The position numbers were made by a program, and so were the translations under genes. 64,000 nt of DNA, from the NCBI RefSeq assembly GCF_963924675.1, contig NC_089221.1:9111851-9175850 (forward strand). The letters run 5' to 3'. The stretch comes from Phocoena phocoena. Its lineage: Eukaryota; Chordata; Mammalia; Artiodactyla; Phocoenidae. The notes under the pieces were generated by a model that had not been told where the DNA came from, searched no databases, and saw nothing but the letters and a program-made list of their open reading frames with translations. This document shows, piece after piece, positions 23,067 through 34,811 of the stretch (positions are counted from its first letter, which is position 1; each line of letters starts with the position of its first letter).

Positions 23067-24714
23067 AGCCCCACAAGTCCTAGTTGCTGAGGATATATGT
23101 CAGACACCACCCTTTGGAAGCTTTTTATGTGGACATGCACATTCCATAGATATTATTAGAATTCTGAGTGAATAATCTTATAAGCTCACTATAACTCTGG
23201 GAGTAAGGCAGGTTGACCCATTTTTACCAAGAAAGACAAAAGCAAACAGACAAAAAGGGGAAGAAAGGATGGTTGAACTTATGTGCGACACAACCCTGTT
23301 GAGTGCATACTGGAACCAGAAGCCAGGTCTTTAAGCCCCAATCCCATTTCTACCCACCGTTGGCTGCCTTCTAAAGTAGAGTTTTGGGAGCCGTTTCCCC
23401 TTCTTCTCTAAGCAGGCTCTTTTGTAATCCCAAGTGGTGCTGGCAAAAATGGCACTGAGTCTAAGACACTACTTAATGCGAATGCTGTAAACACTGGAAG
23501 AAGTATTCAAAGAAGAAACAGAAAATGCAGATTCTCTTCTCCATGTGTATATTTTGGAACCTTGACTATGTCACTGAAACATTCTGAGTCTCAGTTTCTT
23601 ATCTGCAAGTTGGAGATGTGAACACTGACCTCCCTCAGGACTGGTGTGAGAATCCAGGGCCGTCTCAGTGCCGCCTGCAAGCCCCTATAGCTCAGCATTG
23701 TCCCGTCTGCTCTCCATAAGATCCTGAGACATGAGGGCTTCTCTGCCCTCCTTTTCGGAGGAACCGAGCTTGTGAAAGGCCAAGCACGGGAGTCGATAGC
23801 TAATGTGGGGAAACCCAGGAGAGCCCGTTCTCACCACCATCCTGGTTGCACGTTTGGAAGTGCTTCATAAACCATAATATACTACAGAATATACTGTTAT
23901 TATTGCAGACGGAGTTTTCGTTAGCATTCATGAAATGCAAGAATTGTCCCACGGTGTATTAAAATAACCCCGCCTATCAATCAGTTTGATGAACATTGCT
24001 TTCTTATTCCCAGCTGGCCCATATGTTCTGTCTCCTTGTGCTGTTGTCTGCTGGATGAGAATTCTTATTCACTTCACAGGATTTCTCTTCCATTGTTGAT
24101 ATTGCTGGGAAGGGGAGGGCAGCAGCCATTCTCAACTTTGCTTTGTAACATCCAGGATGTTTCTCACTGTATTATGTTATGGGGGTTTTAAATAATGGTT
24201 ATTTAAATATAATTTCTTTGACACCCACAAGTACACATACAATACTTGAAGAAGATAGGCATGTCCCCAAATAAAAATGATGGACTACCCCTCTTTCTGT
24301 CTCTGTCTCTGTTTCTGTCTTTGTCTCTCTCTCACGTACACATACACACACACATGGGGAATCCTCCAGGGTTTCATTGGGCTCCAACTCGTCAGTCAGT
24401 CACAGGGTAATTGAGAAACATTTTGAGGCATTTTGCAAAAGTGATTCAACAGCTGGTGAAGGACGTGGAGGTCACTTTTCATCACATCTGAGGTCATCCT
24501 TTAGCTAAGGATATTTGAAGGAAAAAATAACCAGCCTGAATCTTAGCAAAATATTCCTCTTATCTTTATTTGGAAGTTAGAAAATAGAAACTGCAAGAAT
24601 GATGGGAGTACTACAACCATGAATACTGATTTCCCACAGAATTGCAAATGCTATGTAAGTTATTTATGAAAAATGTGTTTTAGCAGAGAAATGGGGGTGG
24701 AGGGTAGGGATCAT
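22831..24714. other. Intergenic, mostly unique sequence with simple repeats
   Basis: It contains a GT microsatellite (23031-23064), a probable MIR piece at about 23540-23690 (AGTCTCAGTTTCTTATCTGC) and a (TCTG)n/(CA)n stretch at 24296-24355. The AT-rich, repeat-free part at 23.87-24.1 kb is a reasonable place to look for a conserved noncoding element. Confidence 0.4.
23031..23064 (+). repeat. (GT)n microsatellite
   Basis: Seventeen uninterrupted GT units. Confidence 0.98.
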
Positions 24715-24860
24715 TTTATTTCTGGCTCTTTCACTGAGTCATTGTTTGACCTTGCGCAAGTTACTTCCACATTCTGTGATCATAGTTCCATAGTAGAGGC
24801 AGTAATACCCATCTTACACAAGGATTCAAATAGTTATTCAATATTATATCTTAGCATTTA
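24715..24860 (+). mobile_element. Probable MIR fragment
   Basis: GGCTCTTTCACTGAGTCATT followed by TTGACCTTGCGCAAGTTACT is the MIR core; the remainder decays by about 24860. Confidence 0.6.
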
Positions 24861-25249
24861 TCTCCCTGTATAAAATTTCTTACAGGGGTATACGAATTGC
24901 TATAAGTACAAAAAATAAACATGACAAAGACATCAAGAATAAAGAGGCTTTCGAAGGCAAGGTAAAATCATCTCAAGGGAGTCTGAAATCTGAAATTGAA
25001 GAACATGTACTTTTGTTAGTTTTTTTTTTTTTAAACCATCTATCCAGGATTCAGTGGTACTAGGAGATTAGGACATTATTTGACCCTTTTCTCCTTAAAT
25101 TTCTTTTCTGTGGGTGTGAAAGGCTACAAGTATATCCTTTTCAGAGAGCTTAAGTGACAGATGAATAGACATAGTACATTGAGGCTTTACTCCTGTCTTT
25201 TCAGGCCCACGAGCCTCTACTCAGCTTTCCATGTAGAATCAGTCTGAGC

Positions 25250-25495
25250 AGGAGAATCTATAAATGACTGAGCACGGGTCCTGGGGTCTCTAGACTGAGG
25301 TTTGAGACGCAGCCTGATCACACATTAAATGTGCAACATCAGAGAAACTCCACAGCATCAGAAGCTCTCCATCAGAGAGCTCTGAGTCTCAGCGCCCTCA
25401 CCTAAAAGTGGGGAACATAACACGCCCCTCTACAATATTCACAGGAAGTATATGTGATAGCGTATTGAAAATGCTTGGTAAACGTTAAATGACTA
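25250..25495 (+). mobile_element. Probable MIR fragment
   Basis: A degenerate head (GAGCACGGGTCCTGG), GAGTCTCAGCGCCCTCACCT, AAAGTGGGGAACATAA and AATGCTTGGTAAACGTTAAA match MIR order. Confidence 0.55.
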
Positions 25496-26524
25496 AACAC
25501 AAGTCTACCCAAAGCACATTATTTCTTAGAGATTTTAGAGCAACAGCAAAGTAAACATTTATTTTAAAATACAAAACAGACGATGAATGTTATAGGACAG
25601 AAAGGAGATTCCCTCTGGTTTGTGGGTGGGTAGGCATAGTGATAATGAACGAACAGGTTTCAAGGGACGGGGTGTGGAACTGAGCCCTTCCGGTTGACCG
25701 GAGGCAGGAGGAGGGCGGTCCACCGGGGAAAGGGCGGAGGAGAAGCGAGGAGCTGGGGCAGCAGTCCACGTGCCCAAGACGGTGATTGGTCCAGTCTGAC
25801 CTGAGGGTGGGATGAGCGTGGAAAGGTAACAGCGGACCAAAAGGTTTTGTTTTAAGGTCTGGTTGAAGAAAGACAGCTGGATTCTTATCTCTGTCTCTGC
25901 ATTAAGTCTCTTGCAATATCATGTCATGTAGCCTCTGGAAAACTTCCTTGTACGCTCGAGAGGGAATAAGGCTGGAAAAAAGCAAGTAACATTTCAGTAT
26001 TATTTAAAAAAAAAAATTAGTTTCGACCTCACAGACCACCTGGATGGGTCTAGAAAACCTCCAGGGGTCACTGGACCACACTCTGAGAATTGCTGTTCTT
26101 GATCCTTCTTTAGACACTTATTGATCTAAGAATAAGAAAAATATATGTTTGGATTAAAATACAACCACCACACCTTAGTCAGTGGTGATGTCAGCCCTAC
26201 AATTGGCTAGGACTACAATGCCAGGTGGCATCGCCCCAGCAGTGGCCGAGGCAGCAGGGGGACTCTCAGGGGCTCCCCTGTTCTAGGCTGACTCTCTGGC
26301 GCTGGGCCAGCTGGGTCAGCTGGGATGGAGGTGTGAGGCTGGCCTCCAGAATGACAGCACCAGTCCCCACTGTCTGGGCTTCCCCACTCGCCACAGCTGT
26401 TTCCGGATCCACAAAATCCACCTGCTGTGCTGTTTGCCTTTGAAAAGGCGGTTTGAGCAATCTTAGAGTTTTGATAACGTTGTTGACATCATTTTTCAAA
26501 AGCTCTGCTTTCACAGGCTTAAGA
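25496..26524. other. Intergenic, no recognised feature
   Basis: Unique sequence with a GC-richer section at 25.65-25.82 kb and 26.2-26.45 kb. No exon or repeat could be supported. Confidence 0.4.
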
Positions 26525-26970
26525 AATTGAGATATGATTGACATATCACATTGTGTAAGTTTAACATGTACAATGTATTGATTTCATACACATATATTGC
26601 AATATGATTACCACCTTAGCGCTAGCTAACACCTCTATCATGTCACATAGTTATAATTTCCTTTTTATGGTGAGAACAATTAAAATGTAGTCTCTTAGCA
26701 GCTCTGAAATGTATAATACGGTATTGTTGACTATAATCCCTATCTTGTGTATTATATCTCCAGGACTTATTTATCTATTAGTTCCAAATTTGTACATTAA
26801 ACAACGTCTCTCCCATTCCCCACACCCCCGACCCTCACCATTCTACTCTTTGTTTTTATGATTGTTTTTATGAGTTCAGCTCTTTTAGATTCCACATGTA
26901 AGCAATTTCATACAATATTTATCTTTCCGTTTGACTTACCTCACTTAGTATGATAACCTTAAGGTCCATC
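26525..26970 (-). mobile_element. L1 3' UTR fragment, antisense
   Basis: The plus strand reads as the reverse complement of an L1 3' end: TTGAGATATGATTGACATAT, ATGATTACCACCTTAGC, CTTTTAGATTCCACATGTAA and CTTAGTATGATAACCTTAAG. Confidence 0.75.
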
Positions 26971-27215
26971 CCGTTCACAATACCATCAAAAACAATAAAA
27001 TAGTCAGGAGTAAGTGTAACCAAGGAGGTGAAAGGTCTGTACTGTGAAAACTACAAGACTTTGATGAAAGAAATTGAAGAAGAAACAAACAAATGGAAAG
27101 ATATCCCATGAATTGGAACAATCAATATTGTTAAAATGTCCATACTGCCCAAAGCCGTCTTTGGATTCAGTGCAATCCATATCAAAATTCTAATGAACTA
27201 GAAAAAACAATTCAC
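26971..27215 (+). mobile_element. L1 ORF2 fragment, sense
   Basis: Sequence coding for the central/C-terminal ORF2 region appears on the plus strand (GGAGGTGAAAGGTCTGTACT, GAAAGATATCCCATGAATTG, CAATCCATATCAAAATTCTA), abutting the antisense fragment on its left. The two pieces come from different parts of L1, so a single simple 5' inversion does not explain them. Confidence 0.7.
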
Positions 27216-27589
27216 AGGCTTTTAAGTGAGGGATGGCAGAAGTCTCAAACATGAAGCTCTTGGCCATATTTTTCCCTCCAAGGCTGCACGTTGTGCCTTC
27301 CCTCAATAGGCCATATGAACGTTCTGACTACTTTCAAGAAATGCTTTCTATGAATACATTTTGAAAAAATACAAAAGCAGTATACTTTGGAAAACCTAAA
27401 TCACGGTATTCTTTATGTCCAAAGGAGAAAGCAAGTCACCGCTTCTCAATAATCCTACCAGCATTAGAGTCTACCACTTATTCTTTGTATGTCCCTCTAG
27501 GCTTCCAGAAAAAAAATAGATAAGGATTCTTTTTAATTATCTCATCTTGTAGATTGTCCCTCAATTTATGTCTGTCTGATGTTTCTCTC

Positions 27590-27695
27590 ATTTTTTTGGC
27601 TTGCAAGACCTTAGTTCCCCGACCAGGGATTGAACCCCCGCCCATGGCAGTGAAAGCACCAAGTCCTAACCACTGGACCACCAGAGAATTCCCAT
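27590..27695 (-). mobile_element. Older tRNA-Glu-type SINE (Bov-tA/CHRL-like head)
   Basis: The reverse complement begins GGGAATTCTCTGGTGGTCCA, followed by GTGGTTAGGACTTGGTGC, and has GGTTCAATCCCTGGTCGGGG. This is the SINE core shared by ruminants and whales, distinct from the GGCGCAG-headed CHR-2 copies. Confidence 0.75.
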
Positions 27696-28137
27696 CTCAT
27701 TGTTAAACAGGGGTTATGGGTTTTGGAAATGAAGGCCATATAAGTGAAGTGCCATTTTCATCACATGGTATCAAGGGTACATGTTATCAATATGACTTAC
27801 CATTGATAATTTTCACCTAGATCACCTCTCTGATAGAAAGTGTTTTAAATATGGTTCTTTTATAGATTTAGATTAATTTATTCGTGAATTAAGCTGTCTA
27901 CTAGGAATCAGTGTGAACACAGGCTACATTTTTTATATCATAACCTTGAAGTTGCCTAATAATTTATAAGAGTATATTAATAAGCATACACCTGACCACG
28001 ATTCTGGAAGATAACCTTTGGGCTCTTCCCACCTCAGTTTTCTTCTCTCTCACAATTCTGGAGTTAGAGATGGCAAATACTTTCCCTTACAAATTTAAAA
28101 CCTATTTGCCCTGCTGAAATTACCTGGGTTTCTTTTT

Positions 28138-28482
28138 TTTTTTTTAAATAAATTTATTTTATTTTGGCTGTGTTTGGTCTTCGTTGCTGCACGCGGGCTT
28201 TCTCTAGTTGCAGTGAGCAGGGGCTACTCTTCGTTGCGGTGCGCGGGCTTCTCATTGCAGTGGCTTCTCTTGTGGAGCATGGGCTTTAGGCACACAGGCT
28301 TCAGTAGCTGTGGCACATGGGCTCAGTAGTTGTGGCTCATGGGCTCTAGAGCACAGGCTCGGTAGTTGTGGTGCCACGGGCTTAGTTGCTCCACATCATG
28401 TGGGATCTTCCCAGACCAGGGCTTGAACCCGTGTCCCCTGTATTGGCAGATGGATTCTTAACCACTGTGTCACCAGGGAAGC
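28138..28482 (-). mobile_element. CHR-1-type SINE, full length, antisense
   Basis: The minus strand starts at GGGCTTCCCTGGTGACACAG, includes the ACTACTGAGCC-type repeats and ends in an A-rich tail (plus-strand T-run and TTTATTTTATT). A 15-bp perfect TSD, CCTGGGTTTCTTTTT, lies at 28123-28137 and 28483-28497. Confidence 0.93.
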
Positions 28483-28497
28483 CCTGGGTTTCTTTTT

Positions 28498-29309
28498 AAA
28501 GCCATCATTTTTTCTCAGCCAAGTGATTTCATATAATTGATTAATTATTCCATTCAGGCTGAAGTATCTGTGTGTGACTTTGCAGACTAGAGAAGGCTGT
28601 AAATAATGACTTCAGTCAGCATCCTAGTTCTTACCATGTTTGCAGAAAAGCCACCTCCTTCCTTGCTCAATTTTTAGAAAAACGTCCGAGCTTGGGAAAT
28701 GTGATTGCTGTTAATCCAGATAAGAACAAATCCCGAGCCCATCCTTCTGCTTTGCAGGGACCCTCTGGGACACTGTTCATAGCTTTTCACTGACATAAAT
28801 TAATAAACTGCCACTGACCACGGAAAAGATAAGAGAAAATATACAAGCTTCAGTAGCTTGCTGGAAACTTCCAACATAGTGGTTCATCTCCTTAACAAAG
28901 AACCATGGAGTGTTCGGGTAAAGAAAAGCTACACTAAAGCTATTCCTTGCAGGGCCCACAGAAGAGGTAAAACTTGATGTGATATCACTCCCACAGTATG
29001 GGAGAGTAACTGCTGGGCTAGCTAGGATTTGGCTTATTCACTTCTCCCCTATCATTTAAGGATCTTATTCTTCTTTCATCTCCTCTCCTCTCCTCCCCTT
29101 CCCTCTCCTTTCCCCTCTCCTCTTCTCTTCTCTTCTTTTTTCTTTTTAGAAAGAGAAACCAACTCTGAGTATTTATTGGAGTATTGTAGAATACTGGAAG
29201 AATGCATGAAATTAAGGAGAGGATTCCTGCAGCTTCAGGAACAAACATGGAAGCCCTAGGAATACCAATAACTGAGCTTCTATGTCTAAAATGCTGTCAG
29301 AGGATGACT
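28498..29309. other. Intergenic, unique apart from a pyrimidine tract
   Basis: A long TC-rich tract at about 29072-29150 is the only notable feature. No gene is seen. Confidence 0.45.
29072..29150 (+). repeat. Polypyrimidine tract (TCTCC/CTTTT-rich)
   Basis: About 75 bases are almost purely C and T in imperfect CTCCT and TCTTC units. Confidence 0.85.
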
Positions 29310-29790
29310 CCAGGCAATGGTTCATTTTATGTGTTTACTTGGCTAGGCCACAGGACCCAGGTATTTGGTCAAACATTATTCTAGATGATTTTGTGAAGGC
29401 ATTTTTAAAATGAGATTACCGCTTAAATCAGTGGACTTTGAGTAAAGCAGGTTACCCTCCATAATGTGAGTGGGCCTCATCCAACCAGCTGAAGGTCTTA
29501 ACAGGAAAAAGACTGACCTCCCAGAGGAAGAGGGAATTCTGCCAGCAGACTGCCTTCAAACTCAAACTGCAATTTTTCCCTGGGTCTCCAGCCTGCTGGC
29601 TTACCCTGCAGACTTTCAACTAGTCAACCTCCATAATTTCATGAGTCACTTCCTTAAAATAAATCTCTCTGTCTCTCTCTCAATCTATCTAGATATATAT
29701 GGATACACGTACAGATGTGGATATAGATATAGATATAGATATATTTCCTCTTGGTTCTGTTTCTCTGGAGAACCCTGACTAATACACTAG
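29310..29790 (+). mobile_element. Ancient eutherian LTR-class repeat with internal microsatellite
   Basis: GGTTCATTTTATGTGTTTAC, GTGGACTTTGAGTAAAGCAG, GAGTGGGCCTCATCCAACCA, CTTCCTTAAAATAAATCTCT and the terminal GTTTCTCTGGAGAACCCTGA match a widespread eutherian repeat. Family name not assigned. An (AGATAT)n expansion sits near the 3' end. Confidence 0.7.
29719..29744 (+). repeat. (ATATAG)n microsatellite
   Basis: About four units of ATATAG within the 3' part of the LTR-class repeat. Confidence 0.9.
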
Positions 29791-29929
29791 CTACAACTGT
29801 TTTCACTCACCTGGCTCTCCATTCAAGGTCAGATTCAGAGAACATGAAATATCCTTGGGCCTCAAACTACTTTAATTCAGGTGCTGTGCTCTTGTTGACT
29901 GAAAGGAAAATGCACAATGTAAAAGTTGT

Positions 29930-30400
29930 GAGTTTCAGTTTTCTTCAGGGACCTTACTGAGGACTATAGTATGGGAAACAGCCTCTGGGAAGCTCTGAGG
30001 GGACTGCTCCAAAGAAGTAGGAGGAGAAGCCAGTATATACATGATTTTTGACTAGGGAGTTCGTGTAGTCAAGCACACATCTCAGCGAAAGATAACTGAT
30101 ATAGGCATAAGGAACAGATATCTCAGTTAATGATTTTAGTGTCTTTCTATGTATGAGAAGATGAAAGAATGCGGGTTCATTAAAATTCTTCCTAAAATAT
30201 ACATCTAACTATTTGAAGGGGTCTGTTTTTCTACCGCACGGGGTGCCTCATCCTGTTTTTTGTCCTGAATTCCTTTCAGGGTGCACCGTCGGTCAGTAAC
30301 GATAGTGGCTAATAACTAGATCCTTGTAGAACTGGATGGTGGGCAACATTCTTTGTTTTATAGTCCCCCCTTTGGGTTATACATTCTACCAAGCTTTGGG
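29930..30400 (-). mobile_element. ERV LTR, antisense (left LTR of a broken provirus)
   Basis: It shares two landmark segments with the fragment near 31.85 kb: TGAATTCCTTTCAGGGTGC and GATCCTTGTAGAACTGGATG. It also shares TTTCTATGTATGAGAAGATG with the LTR at 34 kb. In minus orientation U3 starts near 30365 and the R/U5 end is near 29930. Boundaries are approximate. Confidence 0.65.
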
Positions 30401-30609
30401 AGGCATTTCGTGACCAGTGTGTCTCACAGGGCTAGGAAGGCTCATACCTAGGTCAGGTGAGGATTCCATTGATAAGCCGCTTAATTTTCTAGACCCTGTT
30501 AATGGCAGCAGTGAAAGTCTCTGGATCACATGACTTACTACTCTGTTATGGTCCATGAAATGATTCTCCCTTGTTGCTTCTTCCCATATCCAGAGTTACA
30601 GTATTACAG

Positions 30610-31490
30610 TCATTTCAGTCTTATGTAAAACTATATATTTGGTCAACCATTTCAAGTTGTTTAGTCATCATTATTTTTGTCAGAGACTCTGCTACACATT
30701 GGGTAGTACAAACAACAACAATCTTGTAAAATAGGTAAAATACAGATAATAGAGCTAGTAGCATTAATAAAGTCAAAAGTAAGAATTTAAGGGACTTCCC
30801 TGGTGGCTCAGTGGTTAAGAATCCACCTGCCAATACAGAGGACGTGGGTGCAATCCCTGGTCAGGGAAGGTGCCACATGCCGCGGAGCAACTTAAGCCGG
30901 TGTGCCACAGCTACTGAAGTCCGCACACCTAGAGCCCACGCTCGCAACAAAGAGAAGCCACTGCAATGAGAAGCCCGCACACCGCAGCAAAGAGTAGCCC
31001 CCAGTCGCGGCAACTAGAGAAAGCCCACTCGCAGCAATGAAGGCCCAACGCAGCCAAAAAAATGTTAAATAGATAAATAAATAAATAAACAAACAGAAAA
31101 GATTATTTGAATGTTTAAAACAAAAAGGAAATTAAGCCAAGAATTTCCATTACCAGCCCAGGTCTTTAAGAGACCACCAAGACCAAGGAGTGGATTGTTC
31201 AAGGCAGAAATCTGATTTTTCATGTGGGTCACTAAATATTAAAGGATTTTATATTAAAAGGATGTACGTTATATTCAAGGATTGATCTGGTATAAAGACA
31301 CAACATTCAGTTTGAAGCTGGGTGCAGGTGTCTCCTTGAGGTACCAGGGCCATGTGACTTTGTAATACCGCTTTTCTCAACATAGAGACTTCAGAGTTCA
31401 GTAGCATAATGGCCTGATAACTATCACTTAAGGCTTGTTGAGTGAATTTTGTTAAGGATTCTACGTGGCTGATTACATTTTCCAATCCTA
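30610..31490 (-). pseudogene. ERV env relic, transmembrane subunit, interrupted by a SINE
   Basis: Two minus-strand open pieces, 31249-31485 and 30621-30833, look like consecutive parts of a gamma-type retroviral Env TM subunit. The first has a heptad-like helical region, then a CX6CC motif (residues 54-62 of the piece). The second has a hydrophobic membrane-spanning stretch followed by a short tail. A CHR SINE (30791-31095) splits them. Stop codons and frame loss between the pieces, and the missing upstream part, make it non-functional. No gag or pol could be identified next to it. Confidence 0.7.
30791..31095 (+). mobile_element. CHR-1-type SINE inserted in the env relic
   Basis: It begins GGGACTTCCCTGGTGGCTCA, carries the head GTGGTTAAGAATCCACCTGC and several AGAGAAGCC/AGTAGCCC repeats, and ends in an ATAAATAAATAAAC tail. 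No clear TSD was found. Confidence 0.9.
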
Positions 31491-31769
31491 CTGAAGGTGC
31501 AAAGATAGCTGCTAAATGGTTATACCCATGAGATACCAGTGATCGATCAGGCTCATACCAACGGTAAATTTTCTGGAGTCCTATCTAAATTGGCACACAA
31601 GTGGCCTCGAGCCCAAGGGAATCATAGGGTACATCTTCTTATCTATCCTGGATAGTTTTCATTTAAAAACTTAATCATGAATCAGGTATTACAGTATAAA
31701 ACTCACTAGTTTATAAATAACAGTTGGAATGAATTATCTATTCATTTGGGTTTAAAAAGGCTTCTTTTC

Positions 31770-31960
31770 TCTCTTTTCCTCAGTCACAGGAACCGGGGAT
31801 GGTCTAGAAAATAAGTTTCCTGAGAGCCCTGCTGGAACATTTGTACCTGAATTCCTTTCAGGGTGCTCTGTCACCCAGTGACTGCAGTGGCTAACTACTT
31901 GATCCTTGTAGAACTGGATGGTGGGCAGCATTCTTTGTTTTACACTCTAAATGACTTTTC
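31770..31960 (-). mobile_element. ERV LTR fragment, antisense (partner of the 30-kb LTR)
   Basis: CTGAATTCCTTTCAGGGTGC, then CAGTGGCTAACTACTTGATC and CTTGTAGAACTGGATGGTGG, align with 30265-30365. It is probably a piece of the upstream LTR, or of a second related insertion. Confidence 0.6.
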
Positions 31961-32929
31961 TGAGAGCTGCTAAATAAGCCGGAGTGGACAGAACATTTAC
32001 AACCCAGTGAACTAAATAAACAAGGAGCTCTGTTAACTGACTGACCAGGCTTAGAAGATCTCAAGTAACATAAATTTGACGAGGCTCTGTTATCCGTCAT
32101 AAAATGCTACTGATCATCCCTGTCAGGTTTTCCTGGCATTTGATGTCAAGGGATAAGGACACTCCTGTTATCCACTGTTTACTCATTGGGGAATGTAATC
32201 CTTTAACCCCATTCCTTGTGGAACACCAAGTTGTAAACTACATTTAAGAGAATTGCATCAGGTCCTAAACCTACACCTAGTGAGGGATAGTGTTACTTCA
32301 CAAATCATGCCTAATGTTAATAACTCAAGCTGCAAAATGACCTCCCTGGCTTTGTATCAGTTTAATGCAACACCATAGATTATATATCTTATGTAAAATC
32401 TCTTGTTTGTTGGAAGATTCTCAGACCCCGAGGTCTAGTTTTTCTCCTTTCACACTTTCAAATCGCACATAAATAAAAAGCATTTCCTCTAATGCAGAAG
32501 TTTTGCTCTCTACCCCTCCTCCCCCCAGTCATCCCCCTTCTGATACTACCTTGCTGGCCTTTCTGATACTAAAATCTTCCCTGTCGCATGAGACACAGCA
32601 TTCGTTCCAGGCTCTCCATCAGCTGCCCTAGGTTCTCTGCCTTAATCCCAGGCTCCTCCCTGGTGTTCTATCCCAACTTTGCCAACTTGCACTTACATGG
32701 TTGGAGAACTGAGTGGTCCCTGAGATCCCAGCAGCTGCTACAGTAGCTGAGAGATAGAAAGGAGCACGGTCCTCGCCACCTACTCACAGGAGGTGGTCTT
32801 GATAGACAGATGCTTGTCCCAAGCCTCCCTCCTGTCCTTCCTACTGAAACTGAAGGGAAGGGGGCAGGACACAACATTTAAAAGAATGATATTACCGGTG
32901 AGACATTAACTGGTTAGAGCCAACTAGGT
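31961..32929. other. Possible decayed ERV interior and unique sequence
   Basis: 31.96-32.46 kb lies between ERV parts and has a minus-strand open piece of about 70 codons with no motif I can name. The remainder is unique sequence. No host exon is seen. Confidence 0.3.
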
Positions 32930-33430
32930 CCAAGATAGTGGAAGATCTGACTTCCAGTAGATGGTGAGTTTCATTATGCACTCATTATAGTACATTAGCA
33001 TGCTGTTCTGAGGCCAACCCTAAAAGGCCAAAAAGTGGGTGGTGGCCCAATTCCTGGAAACCTCCACCCCTTCTCCAAAATAGTTTGAATAATCCTCCCA
33101 CTCATTAGCCTGTGAAATTATCCAGCCCATAAAAACTAACCACCCCATATTCTGGAGGCTCTCGCCTTCTGAGATGGCCCACACTCTGCCTGTGGACGGT
33201 GTTTCTCCCAGGGCCACTCTCGCCCTTTTGAGATGGACTGCATTCTATCTATGGAATGTGTATCTCTCTAAATAAATCCACTTCTTACCTATCACTTTGC
33301 CTCTCGCTGAATTCCTTCTGTGCTGAGACATAAAGAACCTGAGCTTCATTAAGTCTGGAGACCAGGTGTGCAATTTGAATTAAAAGACAGTGGGTTCGAG
33401 TCCCAGCTCATGGGTTCAGGTCCCAATCCG
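32930..33430 (+). mobile_element. ERV LTR, sense, different family
   Basis: It has LTR architecture on the plus strand: a TATA-like CCCATAAAAACTAACC near 33126, repeated CTCTCGCC/GAGATGG motifs, a CTAAATAAATCC polyadenylation signal near 33270, and a U5-like tail (GAATTCCTTCTGTGCTGAGA). Class I type is likely. Ends are approximate. Confidence 0.6.
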
Positions 33431-34003
33431 GGTTTCAGCTGAGTTTGCATCTCATCTGAGTTGTGCAGTTTCACTACCATCCCAGGGTTATAATGAAAGG
33501 AGGAGGGAGGCACAGCTGGCTACCAGGCTCTGAGGATAAATCTAGAAATCTCAAGACTAGAAACAGGTTTATGGACGTCATAGACTTTATTTGATTCAAC
33601 AGACACTTTTGAGGACCTACCCTCAAAAGCGCCAGGCACTTTTCTACAAATTGAAGATAACTCTCAGCTTTTTAAGAGCTTTTATTCTGGACAACTGGAG
33701 GCTGAAACTGTGCATGATGACAAGTGACAGACAGAGGTAGACTTCTGATATTCTCCAAACCAACTGAAACGCTGGCTAACTCCCCAGGTTCTGAAGCTTC
33801 GTGATGTTAATATGCTGTGTTGTTTCTGCACAAATACTGAACAAAGGGTTCCTTGGGACATGTTTTAAAAGATAAAATTCTGGTGTCATGGTGTTTCTGG
33901 TTCTCTGTTCATGTCAGGCAAGACCCTTCAGGAAGAAACTGTGGGTGTGGAGGGATTGTCTGGCATACCCTTTATTCTTTCTGTTGCCTTAAAAAAATAC
34001 ACC
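33431..34003. other. Intergenic, no firm feature
   Basis: 33.59-33.72 kb resembles an old interspersed repeat (GCCAGGCACTTTTCTACAAA) that I cannot classify. Confidence 0.35.
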
Positions 34004-34495
34004 ACGTGAGAGTTGCGAGTCAAGTTTTATTTGGGGCAAAATGAGGACTGCAGCCCGGGAGACAGCATTTCAGAGAGCTCTGAGAAACTTCTCTGAGGGG
34101 GCAAGGGGAGGGGCCAGGATATAGAGGAGTTTTGCAACAAAGGGCAGGTAGTTGAGAACGTTAAAGGATTATTGTTAATTAAAGAATACCAGAGAACTCA
34201 AGTTAAGGAGTTTAGCGCTTTTCTATGTATGAGAAGATGCAACAGTCTGGGCTCACGGAAATCATTCCTTTGATGTGCACCTCAGCCATCTGGAGCCAGT
34301 ATCCTGTGCTTTCCCATCCTAAGTCTCCTCAGGGGGCACCGCAGGGAGTGGCTGCAGCGTGTTGGCTGCTAGATGGCAGGTATTCTTTTCAGCCCTGAGT
34401 TTCCTCAGGGCTCACCAGCTCCCGTTGGAGGGCTGCAATCATTGACGATTGTGACATCCTTTGTTTACTGATATGGCAGGAAATATTCCATTTAT
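34004..34495 (-). mobile_element. ERV LTR, antisense (left arm of an inverted LTR pair)
   Basis: On the minus strand it reads from about TGGAATATTTCCTGCC, through AGTAAACAAAGGATGTCACA, GGATGGGAAAGCACAGGATA and CCTCTCAGAG-like sequence, to a CCCAAATAAAACTTGACTCG polyadenylation/R region. The order and sequence match the LTR at 34.81-35.6 kb in the opposite orientation. It has one copy of the segment that is triplicated there. Confidence 0.8.
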
Positions 34496-34574
34496 AAATA
34501 TTCCATTCATCACTTTCAGGTGTGGCTCAGGCCCTGGGATCCAGGGTAGGTCTGGTGGGGACAAACCCTCCTCC

Positions 34575-34803
34575 TCTGGACCCGTTGTGGGCAAACTGCA
34601 GCCCGTGAACCAAGTCCAACCGGCCACTGGTTTCTAATAAAATTTTACAGACACGTAGCTATGTGCATTCATCTCTGTATTGTCTATGGCTGCTTTTCAT
34701 GCTGCAACAGCACAGCTGAGGAGCTACAACAGATATGGTATGGGCTGCAGAGCCTAAATATTTATTATTGGACCCCTCACAGAAAGTGTGCCCACTCCTT
34801 TAG
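34575..34803. mobile_element. Non-autonomous hAT-type DNA transposon between the inverted LTRs
   Basis: GGGCAAACTGCAGCCCGTGA, AATAAAATTTTACAGACACG, GTATTGTCTATGGCTGCTTT, GCAGAGCCTAAATATTTATT and AGAAAGTGTGCCCACTCCTT follow a common mammalian hAT (MER/Charlie-type) consensus end to end, with inverted GGGCAAACT / AGTGTGCCC ends. Confidence 0.75.
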
Positions 34804-34811
34804 AATAATGG

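Noticed and set aside
33373..33425. tRNA fragment or primer binding site (GGGTTCGAGTCCCA)
   Set aside because: It resembles a T-arm, but no cloverleaf can be drawn, and it is not the 18-nt tRNA 3'-end complement expected of a primer site.
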